Assembly (NCBI RefSeq): GCF_007858365.1
Contig: NZ_VFIO01000006.1
Span: 62,001 to 126,000, forward strand
Direction of reading: 5' to 3'
DNA from: Pseudomonas saxonica
GTDB taxonomy: Bacteria > Pseudomonadota > Gammaproteobacteria > Pseudomonadales > Pseudomonadaceae
Length of the DNA stretch: 64,000 nt
In this document: piece by piece, positions 55,002 to 64,000 of the stretch
Layout: each line of letters starts with the position of its first letter
How positions within the stretch are numbered: position 1 is the first letter of the stretch
Position numbers and translations under genes: made by a program
Notes under the pieces: generated by a model
What the model was told of the DNA's origin: nothing
The model's database searches: none
Seen by the model: the letters and a program-made list of their open reading frames with translations, nothing else

Positions 55002-55089
55002 AATCACCTCGTCTTGGTTACCGGCCACGAGGCCGGCGATTTACTACAGACACAATGGACAATTCAGGTAGCCGGATCGTTCCATTTCT

Positions 55090-56121
55090 TTAAGCAGACC
55101 CAGAAGGTTGGTCGGCAGCGATCATTTGCTCAAGAAACATGGCCAGCGCCACTTCCTCAGCCTTCAACCCCTTGCGAACACGCGGTCGTGGCAGCTTGGC
55201 CAAGTGCCCCGCCACAAAACCGTCCAATACGGCCGGATGGATATAGCACTTGCGGCAAACCGCCGGCGTATTGCCTAACTGTTTAGCGACGCTTTTAACC
55301 ATGTCGACCACATGCCGCTTGGCATCGGATTCGGGTTGCCAGTGCAACTCGCGCAGCACTGACAAGGCCAGCGCACTGCCGGCCCAAGTGCGGTAATCCT
55401 TGGCAGTGAAGTCGGCACCTGTCAGCTCATGCAGGTAGGCATTCACATCAGAAGAACTGATTGAGTGGCGCACGCCTTCTTCGTCCAGATACTGAAACAG
55501 GCTCTGACCGGGAATTTCCAGGCAGCGTTTGATGACTCGCGCCATCCGGCGATCCTTGACCGAAATACAGTGTTCTACTCCGCTTTTGCCACGAAACTGA
55601 AATTTGATAGTCGTACCACTGACCGCAACATGGCGACTGCGCAGAGTGGTCAGGCCATACGAGCGGTTATCGCGTGCGTATTGACTGTTCCCTACGCGGA
55701 TCAACGTGGCATCCAGCAAGGTGATTACCGTGGCCATCACTTTGTCGCGGCTCATGCCCGGCGTTGCCATCAGCCCGTCCAGGTGTTTGCGCAGTTTAGG
55801 CAATGCCAGGCCGAAATCTCTCAACCGCGAGTATTTGGTGGCGTCACGCACCTCACGCCAGCGCGCGTGATAGCGGTATTGCTTGCGGCCCTTGGCATCA
55901 CGCCCGGTGGCTTGCAAATGGCCACGGGGGTCCGGGCAAATCCACACATCGGTATAAGCCGGTGGTACGGCCAACGCGTTGATGCGCTTGACCTGATCCG
56001 AATCGGTTATGCGGTTTCCCGAAGGATCAAAGTAGCTGAAACCCTTGCGAAGTTTCTTGCGGGTAATGCCGGGCTGCGAGTCATCAACATAATGCAGATC
56101 GGCAGGCAGCACATCGCTCAT
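55090..56121 (-). CDS. DNA topoisomerase IB (poxvirus-type)
   Basis: A 343-residue type IB topoisomerase, relaxing supercoils by transient 3'-phosphotyrosyl nicks. Visible: N-terminal DPSGNRI and VPPAYTDVWICPDPRGHLQATGRDAKGRKQYRYH, the catalytic-core arginine-containing LIRVGNSQYARDN, KDYRTWAGS, and the active tyrosine in VCRKCYIHPAVLDG. AAGGAGG lies just upstream of the ATG at 56121, which settles the start against a longer frame. Monocistronic. Confidence 0.94.
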   Translation of the reverse strand: MSDVLPADLHYVDDSQPGITRKKLRKGFSYFDPSGNRITDSDQVKRINALAVPPAYTDVWICPDPRGHLQATGRDAKGRKQYRYHARWREVRDATKYSRLRDFGLALPKLRKHLDGLMATPGMSRDKVMATVITLLDATLIRVGNSQYARDNRSYGLTTLRSRHVAVSGTTIKFQFRGKSGVEHCISVKDRRMARVIKRCLEIPGQSLFQYLDEEGVRHSISSSDVNAYLHELTGADFTAKDYRTWAGSALALSVLRELHWQPESDAKRHVVDMVKSVAKQLGNTPAVCRKCYIHPAVLDGFVAGHLAKLPRPRVRKGLKAEEVALAMFLEQMIAADQPSGSA

Positions 56122-56283
56122 GGCGAGCCTCCTTAAAGGGCAATCATGTGCCCATAACACCATTGACCGCGCGGTGTACAAGAGGTGCCCTGTGATCCAT
56201 CAGCCGTGGCGTACTGTACTTTCAGCAACGAGCGCGCATGCACTGGCCAACGTATTTTGCCCGGCCCAGTCCGCACAATTCCG

Positions 56284-57240
56284 TCAATGCCGTCGTTTAA
56301 GCGTGCTGGAGGGCAACTCGCCAAACTGCACACGATAACTTTCAGAGAAACGCCCCAAATGTAAAAAACCATAATCAAGCGCCAGTTCAGTCAGGCTGCG
56401 AACCGTACAGCTGGGATCGCTCAGGCAGGCGTGAATTCGTTCCAGCTTGCGTTGGCGTATGTAATGCAGCGGCGTCACGCCAAGTTGGCGCTCGAACAGC
56501 GTATACAACGAACGCTGACTCATGCGGGCTTGCACCGCAAGGTCTTGAGCATTGAGCTCGTGCTTGAGATTACGCTCTATGTAATCGAGGATGCGCTCCA
56601 GGCTAACGCTCGCCGAGGCCAGGTTCTCTCGGCTGATGTTGGTCTGCATCAGGGTCAGCAATTTACTGCCGATAATCTGCGTGTAATGCTCCTGCACTTT
56701 GAGTACAGGGTCGCGGGCCTCAGACTCTTGGCACACCATGCCCAGCAGACCAAGAAAGCCTTCCAGCTCGTCCAGTCGATAGTGGTTGCGCATAAAGCGC
56801 ACGCCCCCATCCGGCCGCCGCCAACGCTGTTCGTCACAGACGGCTTCGAGCAGTTTGACTGGCAGTTTGAGGATGAATTTTTCACAATCCTGCGAGTACG
56901 TCAGGTCGACCGGATCATCCGGGTTAATGACTAAAAGCTCTCCTGGCAACAAATGGTGCTCACGGGTGGGCCCGCGCCACAGGCAATTCCCGTTAAGCAG
57001 GACTTGCAAATGGAAAATGCTCTCAAGCGCAGGAGAGGTCACGCGCACGCTGCCGCCATAGCTGATGCGGCACAAATCCAGTTCGGCAAATTTACGGTGG
57101 CTCAGACTGGCCTGCGGACGGGTCGTGCGAGTCAGGCCAATACAATGTTGCCCGACATGCTGGTTCACATAGTCGGACACGGCATGGGGATCTGCGTGTC
57201 GGAACACGCTACTGCGTTCACTCAGCAGGTGGCTTTCCAT
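56284..57240 (-). CDS. AraC family transcriptional regulator
   Basis: A 318-residue regulator with an N-terminal AraC-binding-like domain (ELDLCRISYGGSVRVTSPALESIFHLQ and LLPGELLVINPDDPV) and two C-terminal helix-turn-helix units (ARMSQRSLYTLFERQLG and LDYGFLHLGRFSESYRVQFG). The ATG 57240 is chosen; a TTG five codons up is possible. It is divergent from an M20D amidohydrolase gene with 190 bases between, so that gene is the natural candidate target. Confidence 0.92.
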   Translation of the reverse strand: MESHLLSERSSVFRHADPHAVSDYVNQHVGQHCIGLTRTTRPQASLSHRKFAELDLCRISYGGSVRVTSPALESIFHLQVLLNGNCLWRGPTREHHLLPGELLVINPDDPVDLTYSQDCEKFILKLPVKLLEAVCDEQRWRRPDGGVRFMRNHYRLDELEGFLGLLGMVCQESEARDPVLKVQEHYTQIIGSKLLTLMQTNISRENLASASVSLERILDYIERNLKHELNAQDLAVQARMSQRSLYTLFERQLGVTPLHYIRQRKLERIHACLSDPSCTVRSLTELALDYGFLHLGRFSESYRVQFGELPSSTLKRRH

Positions 57241-57430
57241 CGGCAAGGCACTCAATCGATATTTTAATTATTGTGGTTGTCACGTCAGCAAGAGTACCCA
57301 TGTAGCCGTTGCCATATCAATTAGCCACGCGTCCAGTGCCCGATAACCGAACACTATTATGCTGCCCACCCTTTGTCGTCGCAGCGCACCGACTTACCCT
57401 GCCACATCCAAACAACTCTAAGAGCCGCTC

Positions 57431-58765
57431 ATGTCCAAGCGCTTTCGTGCCACGCCCCTGTCTATTGCCCTATTCGCAGCCCTGACTGCCAACCTCGCCC
57501 ACGCGGCAAACTTGAACTGGGTCGACCCCGCTGTAGCCCAAGTCAATCAAGAAGTCATCAATTGGCGCCACACCCTTCATCAAAACCCGGAGTTGGGCAA
57601 TATGGAGGTTAAAACAGCGGCATTGGTCGCCGACCAACTCAAGGCCTTAGGCATTGAGGTGCGCACTCAGGTGGGCAAAACCGGAGTTGTGGGCGTGCTT
57701 AAAGGCGGCCTGCCCGGCCCGGTAGTCGCCCTGCGGGCTGATATGGATGCGCTTCCTGTCAAAGAAATGACCGGCCTGCCCTACGCCAGCAACGCCACCG
57801 GTGTACGCCTGGGCAAAACCGTACCGGTGATGCACGCCTGTGGGCATGACACTCACACGGCCATGCTGCTGGGTGCAGCCAAGGTGCTGGCCCAACATCG
57901 CGATCAAGTGGCCGGCACCGTGGTCTTCCTGTTTCAACCCGCCGAAGAAGGTGCGGCAGACGTTGACGACTTCCAGACTGACACCCTGATCGGCGCACAG
58001 GCCATGATCCGTGACGGTGCGCTGGATACACCCAAGGTCGAGGCCATTTTCGGCGTGCACGTAATGGCGGGTTACCCCACGGGGCATCTGTATTACAAAG
58101 CTGGCACCGTGCTCAACAGCAGTGACGGCTTTCGCATCACCCTCAAGGGCAGGCAGACCCACGGTTCGGCCCCCTGGAGCGGCGTTGACCCGATTGTAGC
58201 CAGTGCCGCTGTGGTTAACGGCCTGCAAACGCTGGTCAGTCGTCGCGCCGATTTAACTCAAGGTATGGGCGTGATCAGTGTCGGGACCATCAACGGTGGC
58301 GCGGCCAGCAATATCATCCCCGAGACGGTGGAAATGACCGGGACCATTCGCAGCAACAGCCCGGCCATCCGCGACACCTTGCTGAAAAAAATGCCGCCAC
58401 TGGTGCAAGGTATTTCTACGGCCTACGAGACCGAAGCCAATGTGCTGGTGGTCAACCATGCCCCCGTCACCACCAATGACCCTGACCTGACCCGCTCAAT
58501 GGTTAAAGCACTGGAGCTGGCTGCACCGGGCAAGGTGGAGGAGTTGCCGGCGTCGCTGTCGCCCAGCGAAGATTTCTCGTACTACGCGCAAAAAGTCCCG
58601 GGGCTGTTCGTCTTTCTCGGCGCTACCCCCGCCGATCAAGACATGAGCAAAGCGCCAAACAATCACAGCCCCTACTTCACTGCCGATGACGCAACGCTGG
58701 CAACCGGCGTGAAAGCTCACGTGCAGTTTGTACTTAACTACCCGCAACGCGATGCCACACGTTGA
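57431..58765 (+). CDS. M20D amidohydrolase (HipO/AbgB/IAA-amidase-like), exported
   Basis: A 444-residue hydrolase with a Sec signal peptide ending AHA near residue 26. Metal ligands and catalytic residues of the M20D group are visible: MHACGHDTHTAMLLG, QPAEEGAADVDD, then GVHV, the NGGAASNIIPE stretch and LSPSEDFSYYA near the end. Relatives release amino acids from N-acyl, benzoyl or indole-acetyl conjugates. The aspartates LRADMDALPV confirm the family. Divergent AraC gene suggests inducible expression. Confidence 0.93.
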   Translation: MSKRFRATPLSIALFAALTANLAHAANLNWVDPAVAQVNQEVINWRHTLHQNPELGNMEVKTAALVADQLKALGIEVRTQVGKTGVVGVLKGGLPGPVVALRADMDALPVKEMTGLPYASNATGVRLGKTVPVMHACGHDTHTAMLLGAAKVLAQHRDQVAGTVVFLFQPAEEGAADVDDFQTDTLIGAQAMIRDGALDTPKVEAIFGVHVMAGYPTGHLYYKAGTVLNSSDGFRITLKGRQTHGSAPWSGVDPIVASAAVVNGLQTLVSRRADLTQGMGVISVGTINGGAASNIIPETVEMTGTIRSNSPAIRDTLLKKMPPLVQGISTAYETEANVLVVNHAPVTTNDPDLTRSMVKALELAAPGKVEELPASLSPSEDFSYYAQKVPGLFVFLGATPADQDMSKAPNNHSPYFTADDATLATGVKAHVQFVLNYPQRDATR

Positions 58766-58766
58766 C

Positions 58767-59000
58767 GTGTAGCCACTGCCGAAGGCTGCGATCGAGCGCG
58801 AAGCGTTCGCAAAATGGGACGCCTCGGTGCGTCAGCGCCCCCCATTACCGGGCTTGAGCGTTCTGCGACGATTGCATCGTAGAACGTAGTCTCGCACTAC
58901 TCGTCAACTGCTACGGCGGGCAAAACCCCTGTAGCCGCTGACGAGCTCCGCGAGGCTGCGATCGGCGGCATCGCAGCCCTCGTTCCTCGTCAGCGGTTAC
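58767..59000. repeat. REP/BIME-type repeat cluster
   Basis: A gene-free stretch with nested palindromes. At 58931-59000 outer arms GTAGCCGCTGACGAG and CTCGTCAGCGGTTAC (one mismatch) enclose GGCTGCGAT / ATCGCAGCC. At 58858-58885 CGTTCT-GCGACGAT faces ATCGTAGAACG. A further unit starts at 58767 (GTAGCCACTGCCGAAGGCTGCGATCG). This is the typical Pseudomonas REP pattern and lies between convergent genes. Confidence 0.75.
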
Positions 59001-59010
59001 ACACACCACG

Positions 59011-60789
59011 TCAGATAAAACTGCGAGGTTCACGCAGCAGCCTTTCCAGCTCCTTAGCCGGCAACGGGCGGCAGAACAGAAATCCTTGCACTTGATCGCA
59101 GCCGTTGTCGGTCAAAAACTCCAGCTGTTCGCGGGTCTCCACCCCTTCGGCAATCACTTGCAAATCAAGACTGTGCGCCAGCTCGATGATGGTTCGGGCA
59201 ATGGCGGCGTCCTGAGGGTTGTGGGTCACCATTTTGATAAACGCGATGTCGATTTTCAGTTTGTCGATCGGAAAACGGCTCAGATACGCGAGGCTCGAAT
59301 AGCCCGTGCCGAAGTCATCAATCGAGATCTTGACCCCGATGTCTTTCAACGCCAGCAAACTGGCAATGGTATGCGGGGTACTCACCATCAACGAGCTTTC
59401 CGTCAGCTCCAGCTCAAGCCATTGAGCTTGCACCTGATGCTCTTTAAGCGAGCGCTCAATCTCCTGGCTCAGATCGTCTTGCGCGAGTTGCAGTGCCGAG
59501 ACATTGACCGCCACCTGCACCAGCCCCAAGCCTGAACGTTGCCAATCAGCGATTTGGCGGCAGGCCGTGTCGATGACCCAACGGCCTACTTTTGAAATAA
59601 GCCCCAGGCTTTCCAGAACCGGCACGAATAGCGCCGGGGAAATCGGCGCCAACCCTGGCCGGTTCCAACGCAACAACGCCTCAACGCCGCATATCTGGCC
59701 GTCACTCAGGCCAATCTTGGGCTGATAGAACAACTCGAACGCTTGTTTGTATACCGCAGCACGCAGCATGTTTTCCAGCTCTTGGCGTGCCAACGCTTCG
59801 ACGTTCATTTGCGGGGTATAAAAACGGTACGTGTCCCTGCCCACCTCCTTCGCCCGGCTCAGGGCAGTACTGGCCTGCTTGACCAGATGATGGGCATCGG
59901 CCCCGTCATTGGGGAACAAGGCAATACCCAGGCTGGCCGTCATGGGCACATCATGCCCAAGCACATCGAAGGGTTCGCGCAGCGCTTCACGGATTCGATC
60001 AACCATCTGCTGTGCGTCAGGCTGGCCTTCGCGCAGTATCAGGATCATGGCGAATTCGTCACCGTCCATGCGTCCCAGCGTGTCACTGACATTCAGGCAG
60101 TTGATCAGGCGATGACTCAACTCCACCAGCATCTGATCGACTTTGAGCGGCCCCCAATTCTCGTTGACCGGTTTGTATTCGTTGAGGCTGATCATGACCA
60201 CGGCCAAGTGCCAACCCCGAAGCTCCGCCTGTGTCAGCCCCATGTGCAGGGTGGTGTAAAACAAGTTTCGATCAGGCAAGCCGGTCAGCGTGTCGTAACG
60301 AGCCATTTGCAGCCGCTGCTGCTCGGACTCCAGGGCCAAACGCGCCCGTTCCTGATCAACGCGTGGGGCGCCTGGCTGCAAAGTGTGATCGCTCTGATAA
60401 TCACCAAAGGCTTTGAGCCTTAACAGGTTACGCACCCTCAGCCACAGTTCGTCACTGGCCACCGGCTTATTGAGGAAGTCTTCGGCACCGGCTTCAAGCC
60501 CCAGAATGCGGGCACCGGGGTCACCCAGCCCCGAAAGCATGATGATCGGAACAGGAGCGGTAGAGGAATTGCTTTTGAGCTGGCGGGCCACTTCGTAGCC
60601 GCTCAAGCCCGGCATCATGATATCGAGCAGGATCAAATCAGGCGTTTGCTGCGCGACCTTGACCAACGCTTCTTCGCCCGAGCGAGCTGTCACGGTCAGA
60701 TAACCCTGGCTCTGCAAGGACGCTTCGAGCACTTGGAGAACATTCACATCATCATCAACGATCAACAGCGTGGCGGGCGTAGCGGACAT
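59011..60789 (-). CDS. Response regulator with GGDEF and EAL domains
   Basis: A 592-residue cyclic-di-GMP signalling protein. Order: receiver domain 1-125 (acceptor Asp in [11 protein letters not shown]), GGDEF domain about 165-325 with MDGDEF, where the first Gly is Asp, and EAL domain about 340-590 with [26 protein letters not shown] and EGVE. The EAL residues needed for phosphodiesterase activity seem present; the DGDEF motif makes cyclase activity uncertain. So net c-di-GMP breakdown is likely. CGAGGG precedes the ATG. No sensor kinase is adjacent. Confidence 0.92.
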   Translation of the reverse strand: MSATPATLLIVDDDVNVLQVLEASLQSQGYLTVTARSGEEALVKVAQQTPDLILLDIMMPGLSGYEVARQLKSNSSTAPVPIIMLSGLGDPGARILGLEAGAEDFLNKPVASDELWLRVRNLLRLKAFGDYQSDHTLQPGAPRVDQERARLALESEQQRLQMARYDTLTGLPDRNLFYTTLHMGLTQAELRGWHLAVVMISLNEYKPVNENWGPLKVDQMLVELSHRLINCLNVSDTLGRMDGDEFAMILILREGQPDAQQMVDRIREALREPFDVLGHDVPMTASLGIALFPNDGADAHHLVKQASTALSRAKEVGRDTYRFYTPQMNVEALARQELENMLRAAVYKQAFELFYQPKIGLSDGQICGVEALLRWNRPGLAPISPALFVPVLESLGLISKVGRWVIDTACRQIADWQRSGLGLVQVAVNVSALQLAQDDLSQEIERSLKEHQVQAQWLELELTESSLMVSTPHTIASLLALKDIGVKISIDDFGTGYSSLAYLSRFPIDKLKIDIAFIKMVTHNPQDAAIARTIIELAHSLDLQVIAEGVETREQLEFLTDNGCDQVQGFLFCRPLPAKELERLLREPRSFI

Positions 60790-60979
60790 GTAAAGCCCTC
60801 GTCTAAAAGGCTGCTGGCATAGGACGGTGGGTACTGAAACACGCGGTTTGAGTAAAGCACTCTTATAAGGATTGCACCATGCAAGCGAGCCACCGCTCTT
60901 GTCGACGCGGGCTTGCCTGCACGGTGCAATCCAGTGTTACCGGCCCATATGCTTTACAGCGTCCGCCGCAGAACCGCTA

Positions 60980-61162
60980 TTAGCGTTGACCGCCATAGTG
61001 TCCGCCGCCGCCACCGCCGTAGTGCCCGCCACCACCGCCGCCATGGTCACCGCCGCCACCATGGCCATGACCACCACCGGGTGGCATAAACATCCAGCAG
61101 CCCGACAACGACGATACCGCCATCGCTACAACAAGGGCTTTCACCAAAGACTTCAACATCAT
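60980..61162 (-). CDS. Small Gly/His-rich lipoprotein (60 aa)
   Basis: A 60-residue protein with a good lipoprotein signal (LVKALVVAMAVSSLSGC, lipobox LSGC at residues 19-22). The mature part is almost only Gly and His in repeated GGGGGGHYGG units with HGHGGGGDHGG, plus a WMFMPPG start. Surface-attached, disordered, with potential to bind metal through histidines. No ribosome-binding site of note is seen; the second ATG (61159) is an alternative start. Confidence 0.7.
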   Translation of the reverse strand: MMLKSLVKALVVAMAVSSLSGCWMFMPPGGGHGHGGGGDHGGGGGGHYGGGGGGHYGGQR

Positions 61163-61264
61163 TACTGCGCACTCACTTTCAACAGAAAAAACGTCGCCCT
61201 TATATCAACGCCTGCATTGCGACAGGCAAAGGTTTACCTAACTTTACAGTCCCTGAGGGGCCAC

Positions 61265-62539
61265 TCACGAAACCCGCCATAGCTGGTCAAGCCGAGTGGT
61301 ATAGCTTTGGCTCATCAATTCCCGGCGCATGCTCCATGCCGGGTTCACTGGCACACTGGCTGCTCTCAACGTGCCCCGCCCCCAGCGCCCATTAATTTCA
61401 TCCAGCACTGCCATTACTCGCGAGGCCTCCGCTGGCTGGTTCACGGCAAACAGGTCATCCGAAAACTCGCCGGGCTGGCGCAGGTCGAGCAACATCACCT
61501 CAGCCTTGCTGTATTTGAAACCCGGCCGAAAGACGCTATCCACCGCATCCACCGCCACTTTCGTCAGCAACCGCACGTCATCCGTGGGGTATGGCAACGT
61601 CACCACGACACCCTGAGCATATTTGGCTTCGTCGGGGTTAAACATGCCGGTGCGGATACTGACCCTCACCTTGCGGCAATAAGACTGCTGCGCACGGAGT
61701 TTTTCCGAAGCGCGCATCATGTACGTCGCCACGGCCTCTTTAATGGGCGCCACCGTGGTCAAGCGTTTTCCAAACATGCGACTGCAACAGATCTCCTGCT
61801 TGGGCGGATCGGGTTCGTCCAGCTCCAGGCAAGGGGTGCCGGCCAACTCCCGGGCCGTTTTCTCAATGACGACGCTGAACTTCTTGCGCAACATCCACGG
61901 ATCAGCGCTCGCCAGGTCCATCGCCGTACTGATGCCCATGCCTTGCAAGTGAACTGTCATGCGTCGCCCTATCCCCCACACCTCGCTCACCGCCGTATTG
62001 CGCAACACCCAATGGCGCTGAAACTCGGTGCACAGGTTGACCACGCCGCCGGTCTGCGACTGCAACCGCTTGGCCGTATGATTGGCCAGTTTGGCCAGGG
62101 TTTTGGTATGGGCAATTCCCACCCCTACCGGAATGCCCGTGCGTTGCACAAGGATGTGACGCAAGTGACGGCCCAGTGCATTGACATCATCAATGCCGGT
62201 CAAGTCAGCAAAGCATTCATCAATGCTGTAGACCTCCACGGCAGGCACAAGCGACTCGATCACGCTCATCACCCGCTCACTCATATCGCCATACAGCGCA
62301 TAGTTCGAGGAAAACGCCACAATGCCCAGTTGCGCCAACCGGTCTTTGATTTGAAAGTACGGCTCGCCCATTTTGATATGGGGCTTGGCATCATAGCTGC
62401 GGGCAATCACACAACCGTCGTTATTGCTCAACACCACAATCGGGGTTTTGGCCAGATCGGGACGAAACACCCGCTCGCAACTGGCATAAAAACTGTTGCA
62501 GTCGATCAGGGCAAACACCGGCGATGCCTTAATGCCCAT
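61265..62539 (-). CDS. umuC: Y-family DNA polymerase, UmuC/RulB-like
   Basis: A 424-residue translesion polymerase. Y-family motifs: FALIDCNSFYASCER at the start with catalytic Asp, VVLSNNDGCVIARS, VYSIDECFADLTG with the Asp-Glu pair, and the helix-hairpin-helix VWGIGRRMTVHLQGMGI. The little-finger domain follows (VRVSIRTGMFNPDE). The ATG overlaps the umuD stop, so the two are translated together as polymerase V parts. Confidence 0.96.
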   Translation of the reverse strand: MGIKASPVFALIDCNSFYASCERVFRPDLAKTPIVVLSNNDGCVIARSYDAKPHIKMGEPYFQIKDRLAQLGIVAFSSNYALYGDMSERVMSVIESLVPAVEVYSIDECFADLTGIDDVNALGRHLRHILVQRTGIPVGVGIAHTKTLAKLANHTAKRLQSQTGGVVNLCTEFQRHWVLRNTAVSEVWGIGRRMTVHLQGMGISTAMDLASADPWMLRKKFSVVIEKTARELAGTPCLELDEPDPPKQEICCSRMFGKRLTTVAPIKEAVATYMMRASEKLRAQQSYCRKVRVSIRTGMFNPDEAKYAQGVVVTLPYPTDDVRLLTKVAVDAVDSVFRPGFKYSKAEVMLLDLRQPGEFSDDLFAVNQPAEASRVMAVLDEINGRWGRGTLRAASVPVNPAWSMRRELMSQSYTTRLDQLWRVS

Positions 62540-62957
62540 GGCTGCGCACGCTGTAGGTAATGACCCCCCAAATCGACAGGTCGTCGCCTTCCATCACATG
62601 GCGGTCCGGGTATCTGGGGTTCTCCGAGCATAATATGACGCTCTTGCCGCGCAGGCACAGGCGTTTGCACAGCGGATCATTATTGAGCAGCGCCACGACG
62701 ACATGCCCATGTGCCGGCTCGATTGAGCGATCAACCACCGCCAGATCACCGGCAAAAATCCCCACCCCCTGCATGCTGTCACCATCGATGGTCACCAGAT
62801 AGACATGCGGGGCTCGAACGTTCAGCACCTCATCCAGCGAGATCTGCTTCTCCATATGATCTGTCGCGGGCGATGGAAACCCGGCAGGAATCTTGAACGC
62901 ACACAGCGGCAAGCGAATCCCCCCACTTGCAAGGGGACCCAAAAGAGTGAAGCCCAT
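62529..62957 (-). CDS. umuD: SOS-induced self-cleaving protein UmuD/RulA
   Basis: A 142-residue LexA-like S24 peptidase and polymerase V subunit. Self-cleavage site Ala25-Gly26 (IPAGFPSP), catalytic Ser61 in GDSMQGVGI and Lys98 in PLCKRLCL, matching the spacing of E. coli UmuD. GAGGG lies ahead of the ATG, and a LexA box stands about 20 bases upstream, consistent with DNA-damage induction. Confidence 0.95.
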   Translation of the reverse strand: MGFTLLGPLASGGIRLPLCAFKIPAGFPSPATDHMEKQISLDEVLNVRAPHVYLVTIDGDSMQGVGIFAGDLAVVDRSIEPAHGHVVVALLNNDPLCKRLCLRGKSVILCSENPRYPDRHVMEGDDLSIWGVITYSVRSHGH

Positions 62958-62971
62958 GATACGCGCCCTCC

Positions 62972-62999
62972 AGTTAACTGTATGAATATACAGTTAACT
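62972..62999. promoter_or_regulatory. LexA (SOS) box upstream of umuDC
   Basis: CTG-TATGAATATA-CAG (62978-62993) fits the LexA consensus. It is centred in a longer perfect palindrome: AGTTAACTGTAT, GAAT, ATACAGTTAACT. Confidence 0.92.
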
Positions 63000-63202
63000 T
63001 TGTAGGACGCATCCGGTCAATTCTTCTGACAGATGTTTCTGACAGGCGGCCTTTCTATAGAAGGCGCTGTAAAAAAAAATGGATTTGAGTTCAACTGAGC
63101 GCCGCTGACTATCCGCCAGCCTGATGAGTGCTGTTGACTTCACTCAGACCAACGTATTCGTGGAAGAAAAGTCCTTAGATTTTTCCAGCTCAGGACGCTC
63201 TA

Positions 63203-64000
63203 ATGATGACCCAAATTTTGCCTGTCATTCTGTCTGGAGGCTCAGGTTCCAGGCTCTGGCCCCTCTCGCGCCAACTCACTCCCAAGCAGTTTCTGCCCTT
63301 GACGGGTGAGCTGTCGATGCTGCAAGTCACCCTGGAGCGATTACGCGGGCTCAATACCGCGGTGCCGCAACTGATCTGCAACGAGCAACATCGCTTTATA
63401 GCGGCCGAGCAACTGCGCCAACTGGGTCTTGAGCAGGCCAATATTTTGCTGGAGCCGGTGGGCCGCAATACCGCGCCGGCCATTGCGCTGGCGGCCCTGC
63501 AGGCGTGCAGTGAACAAGCAGACCCCCTCTTGCTGGTACTGCCAGCTGACCACCTGATTAAAGATGTACCCGCCTTTGAGGCCAGCATTCACACAGCCCT
63601 GCCTTTGGCACAGGCGGGCAAACTGGTGACGTTCGGGATTGTTCCCAGCCATCCTGAAACCGGCTACGGCTATATCGAAAAAGGCGAAACCATTGGCGCG
63701 GGAGGTTTTCGCGTAAAGCGCTTTGTGGAAAAACCAGACCACGACACAGCACGCGAGTACCTGACCCAGGGCGGTTACTTGTGGAACAGCGGCCTGTTTA
63801 TGTTTCGCGCCAAATGCTACCTGCAAGAGCTCGAACGTTATCGCCCGGACATTCTGGCCGCCTGCCGAACGGCATTGGCGGGTAGCACGCGCGATATGCA
63901 TTTCACACGCGTCGATGAAGCCGCTTTTGCAGCCTGTCCGGAAGACTCGATTGATTATGCCGTGATGGAAAAAACCGCTAATGCGGTGGTCGTGCCGCTC
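63203..64000 (+). CDS. Mannose-1-phosphate guanylyltransferase / mannose-6-phosphate isomerase (partial)
   Basis: The first 266 residues of a ManC/AlgA-type enzyme; the gene runs off the right edge. The nucleotidyltransferase signature is complete ([26 protein letters not shown]), then [33 protein letters not shown] and WNSGLFMF. It makes GDP-mannose for alginate, A-band LPS or another polysaccharide; the isomerase half would lie beyond the window. AGGACGC precedes ATG 63203 (an ATG at 63206 follows directly). AlgA and PslB-type paralogues cannot be told apart from this part. Confidence 0.93.
   Translation, partial: MMTQILPVILSGGSGSRLWPLSRQLTPKQFLPLTGELSMLQVTLERLRGLNTAVPQLICNEQHRFIAAEQLRQLGLEQANILLEPVGRNTAPAIALAALQACSEQADPLLLVLPADHLIKDVPAFEASIHTALPLAQAGKLVTFGIVPSHPETGYGYIEKGETIGAGGFRVKRFVEKPDHDTAREYLTQGGYLWNSGLFMFRAKCYLQELERYRPDILAACRTALAGSTRDMHFTRVDEAAFAACPEDSIDYAVMEKTANAVVVPL

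Noticed and set aside
55021..55036. CCGGCC-ACGA-GGCCGG hairpin between topoisomerase IB and the RcnB-like gene
   Set aside because: Only six base pairs and no T run, and it lies close to the RcnB-like ribosome-binding site; not enough to call a terminator or regulator.

Overview
The window looks like a chromosomal segment of a Pseudomonas, probably of the P. fluorescens group. The evidence is gene content and order: galU-gor, nfuA / cti / metH / cysI-DUF934, modABC, and cbtBA with cob genes behind a cobalamin riboswitch. REP-type palindromes with a GCTGCCGCAG-like core and GC-moderate coding sequence agree. No rRNA, tRNA, CRISPR array, insertion sequence or prophage was recognised. The two ends cut through an SCO/SenC lipoprotein gene (left) and a mannose-1-phosphate guanylyltransferase gene (right).

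Layout. 1-5.8 kb: SCO protein, ArnT/PMT-type glycosyltransferase, glutathione reductase, GalU and small lipoproteins. 5.9-9.8 kb: DUF1883 protein, a 58-residue ORF, AlkB, then modABC behind a ModE-like operator. 9.8-15 kb: Wzz chain-length regulator, LysR regulator, a zinc-type HemB, and an ArsR regulator with a medium-chain dehydrogenase separated by a 12-bp-arm palindrome. 15.1-18.4 kb: an FAD oxidoreductase translationally coupled to a large LodA/GoxA-like protein, the least ordinary enzyme pair of the window. 18.7-24 kb: phosphoglucomutase, ecotin, and a LysR / EamA exporter / Fe-oxoglutarate dioxygenase operon. 24.1-31.2 kb: a chemosensory-like cluster with a CHASE3-GAF hybrid kinase carrying three receiver domains, CheR, CheB, a second hybrid kinase and two single-domain receivers.

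31.2-33.7 kb: cobalamin riboswitch with attenuator, cbtB-cbtA (cobalt uptake), cobE and cobM. 33.7-43.5 kb: nfuA, cis/trans fatty acid isomerase, B12-dependent MetH, DUF2970 and a tiny membrane protein, then sulfite reductase CysI with its DUF934 partner. 43.5-48.6 kb: a 1706-residue protein with leucine-rich repeats and a C-terminal NEL-type E3 ubiquitin ligase domain, probably an effector acting on eukaryotic hosts. 48.8-55 kb: SohB, histidine phosphatase, SCP2 protein, APH-like acyl kinase, SDR, M20 peptidase and an RcnB-like protein. 55-64 kb: topoisomerase IB, AraC regulator with divergent M20D amidohydrolase, REP cluster, REC-GGDEF-EAL protein, Gly/His-rich lipoprotein, umuDC behind a LexA box, and the manC/algA start.

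Functional links: B12 acquisition and synthesis (31-33.7 kb) feeds MetH; CysI supplies sulfide for the same sulfur branch; NfuA serves Fe-S proteins; GalU, Pgm, Wzz, the PMT-type transferase and ManC all serve envelope polysaccharide. Stops and starts given here include my own start choices where a ribosome-binding site, signal peptide or family N-terminus argued against the longest reading frame.
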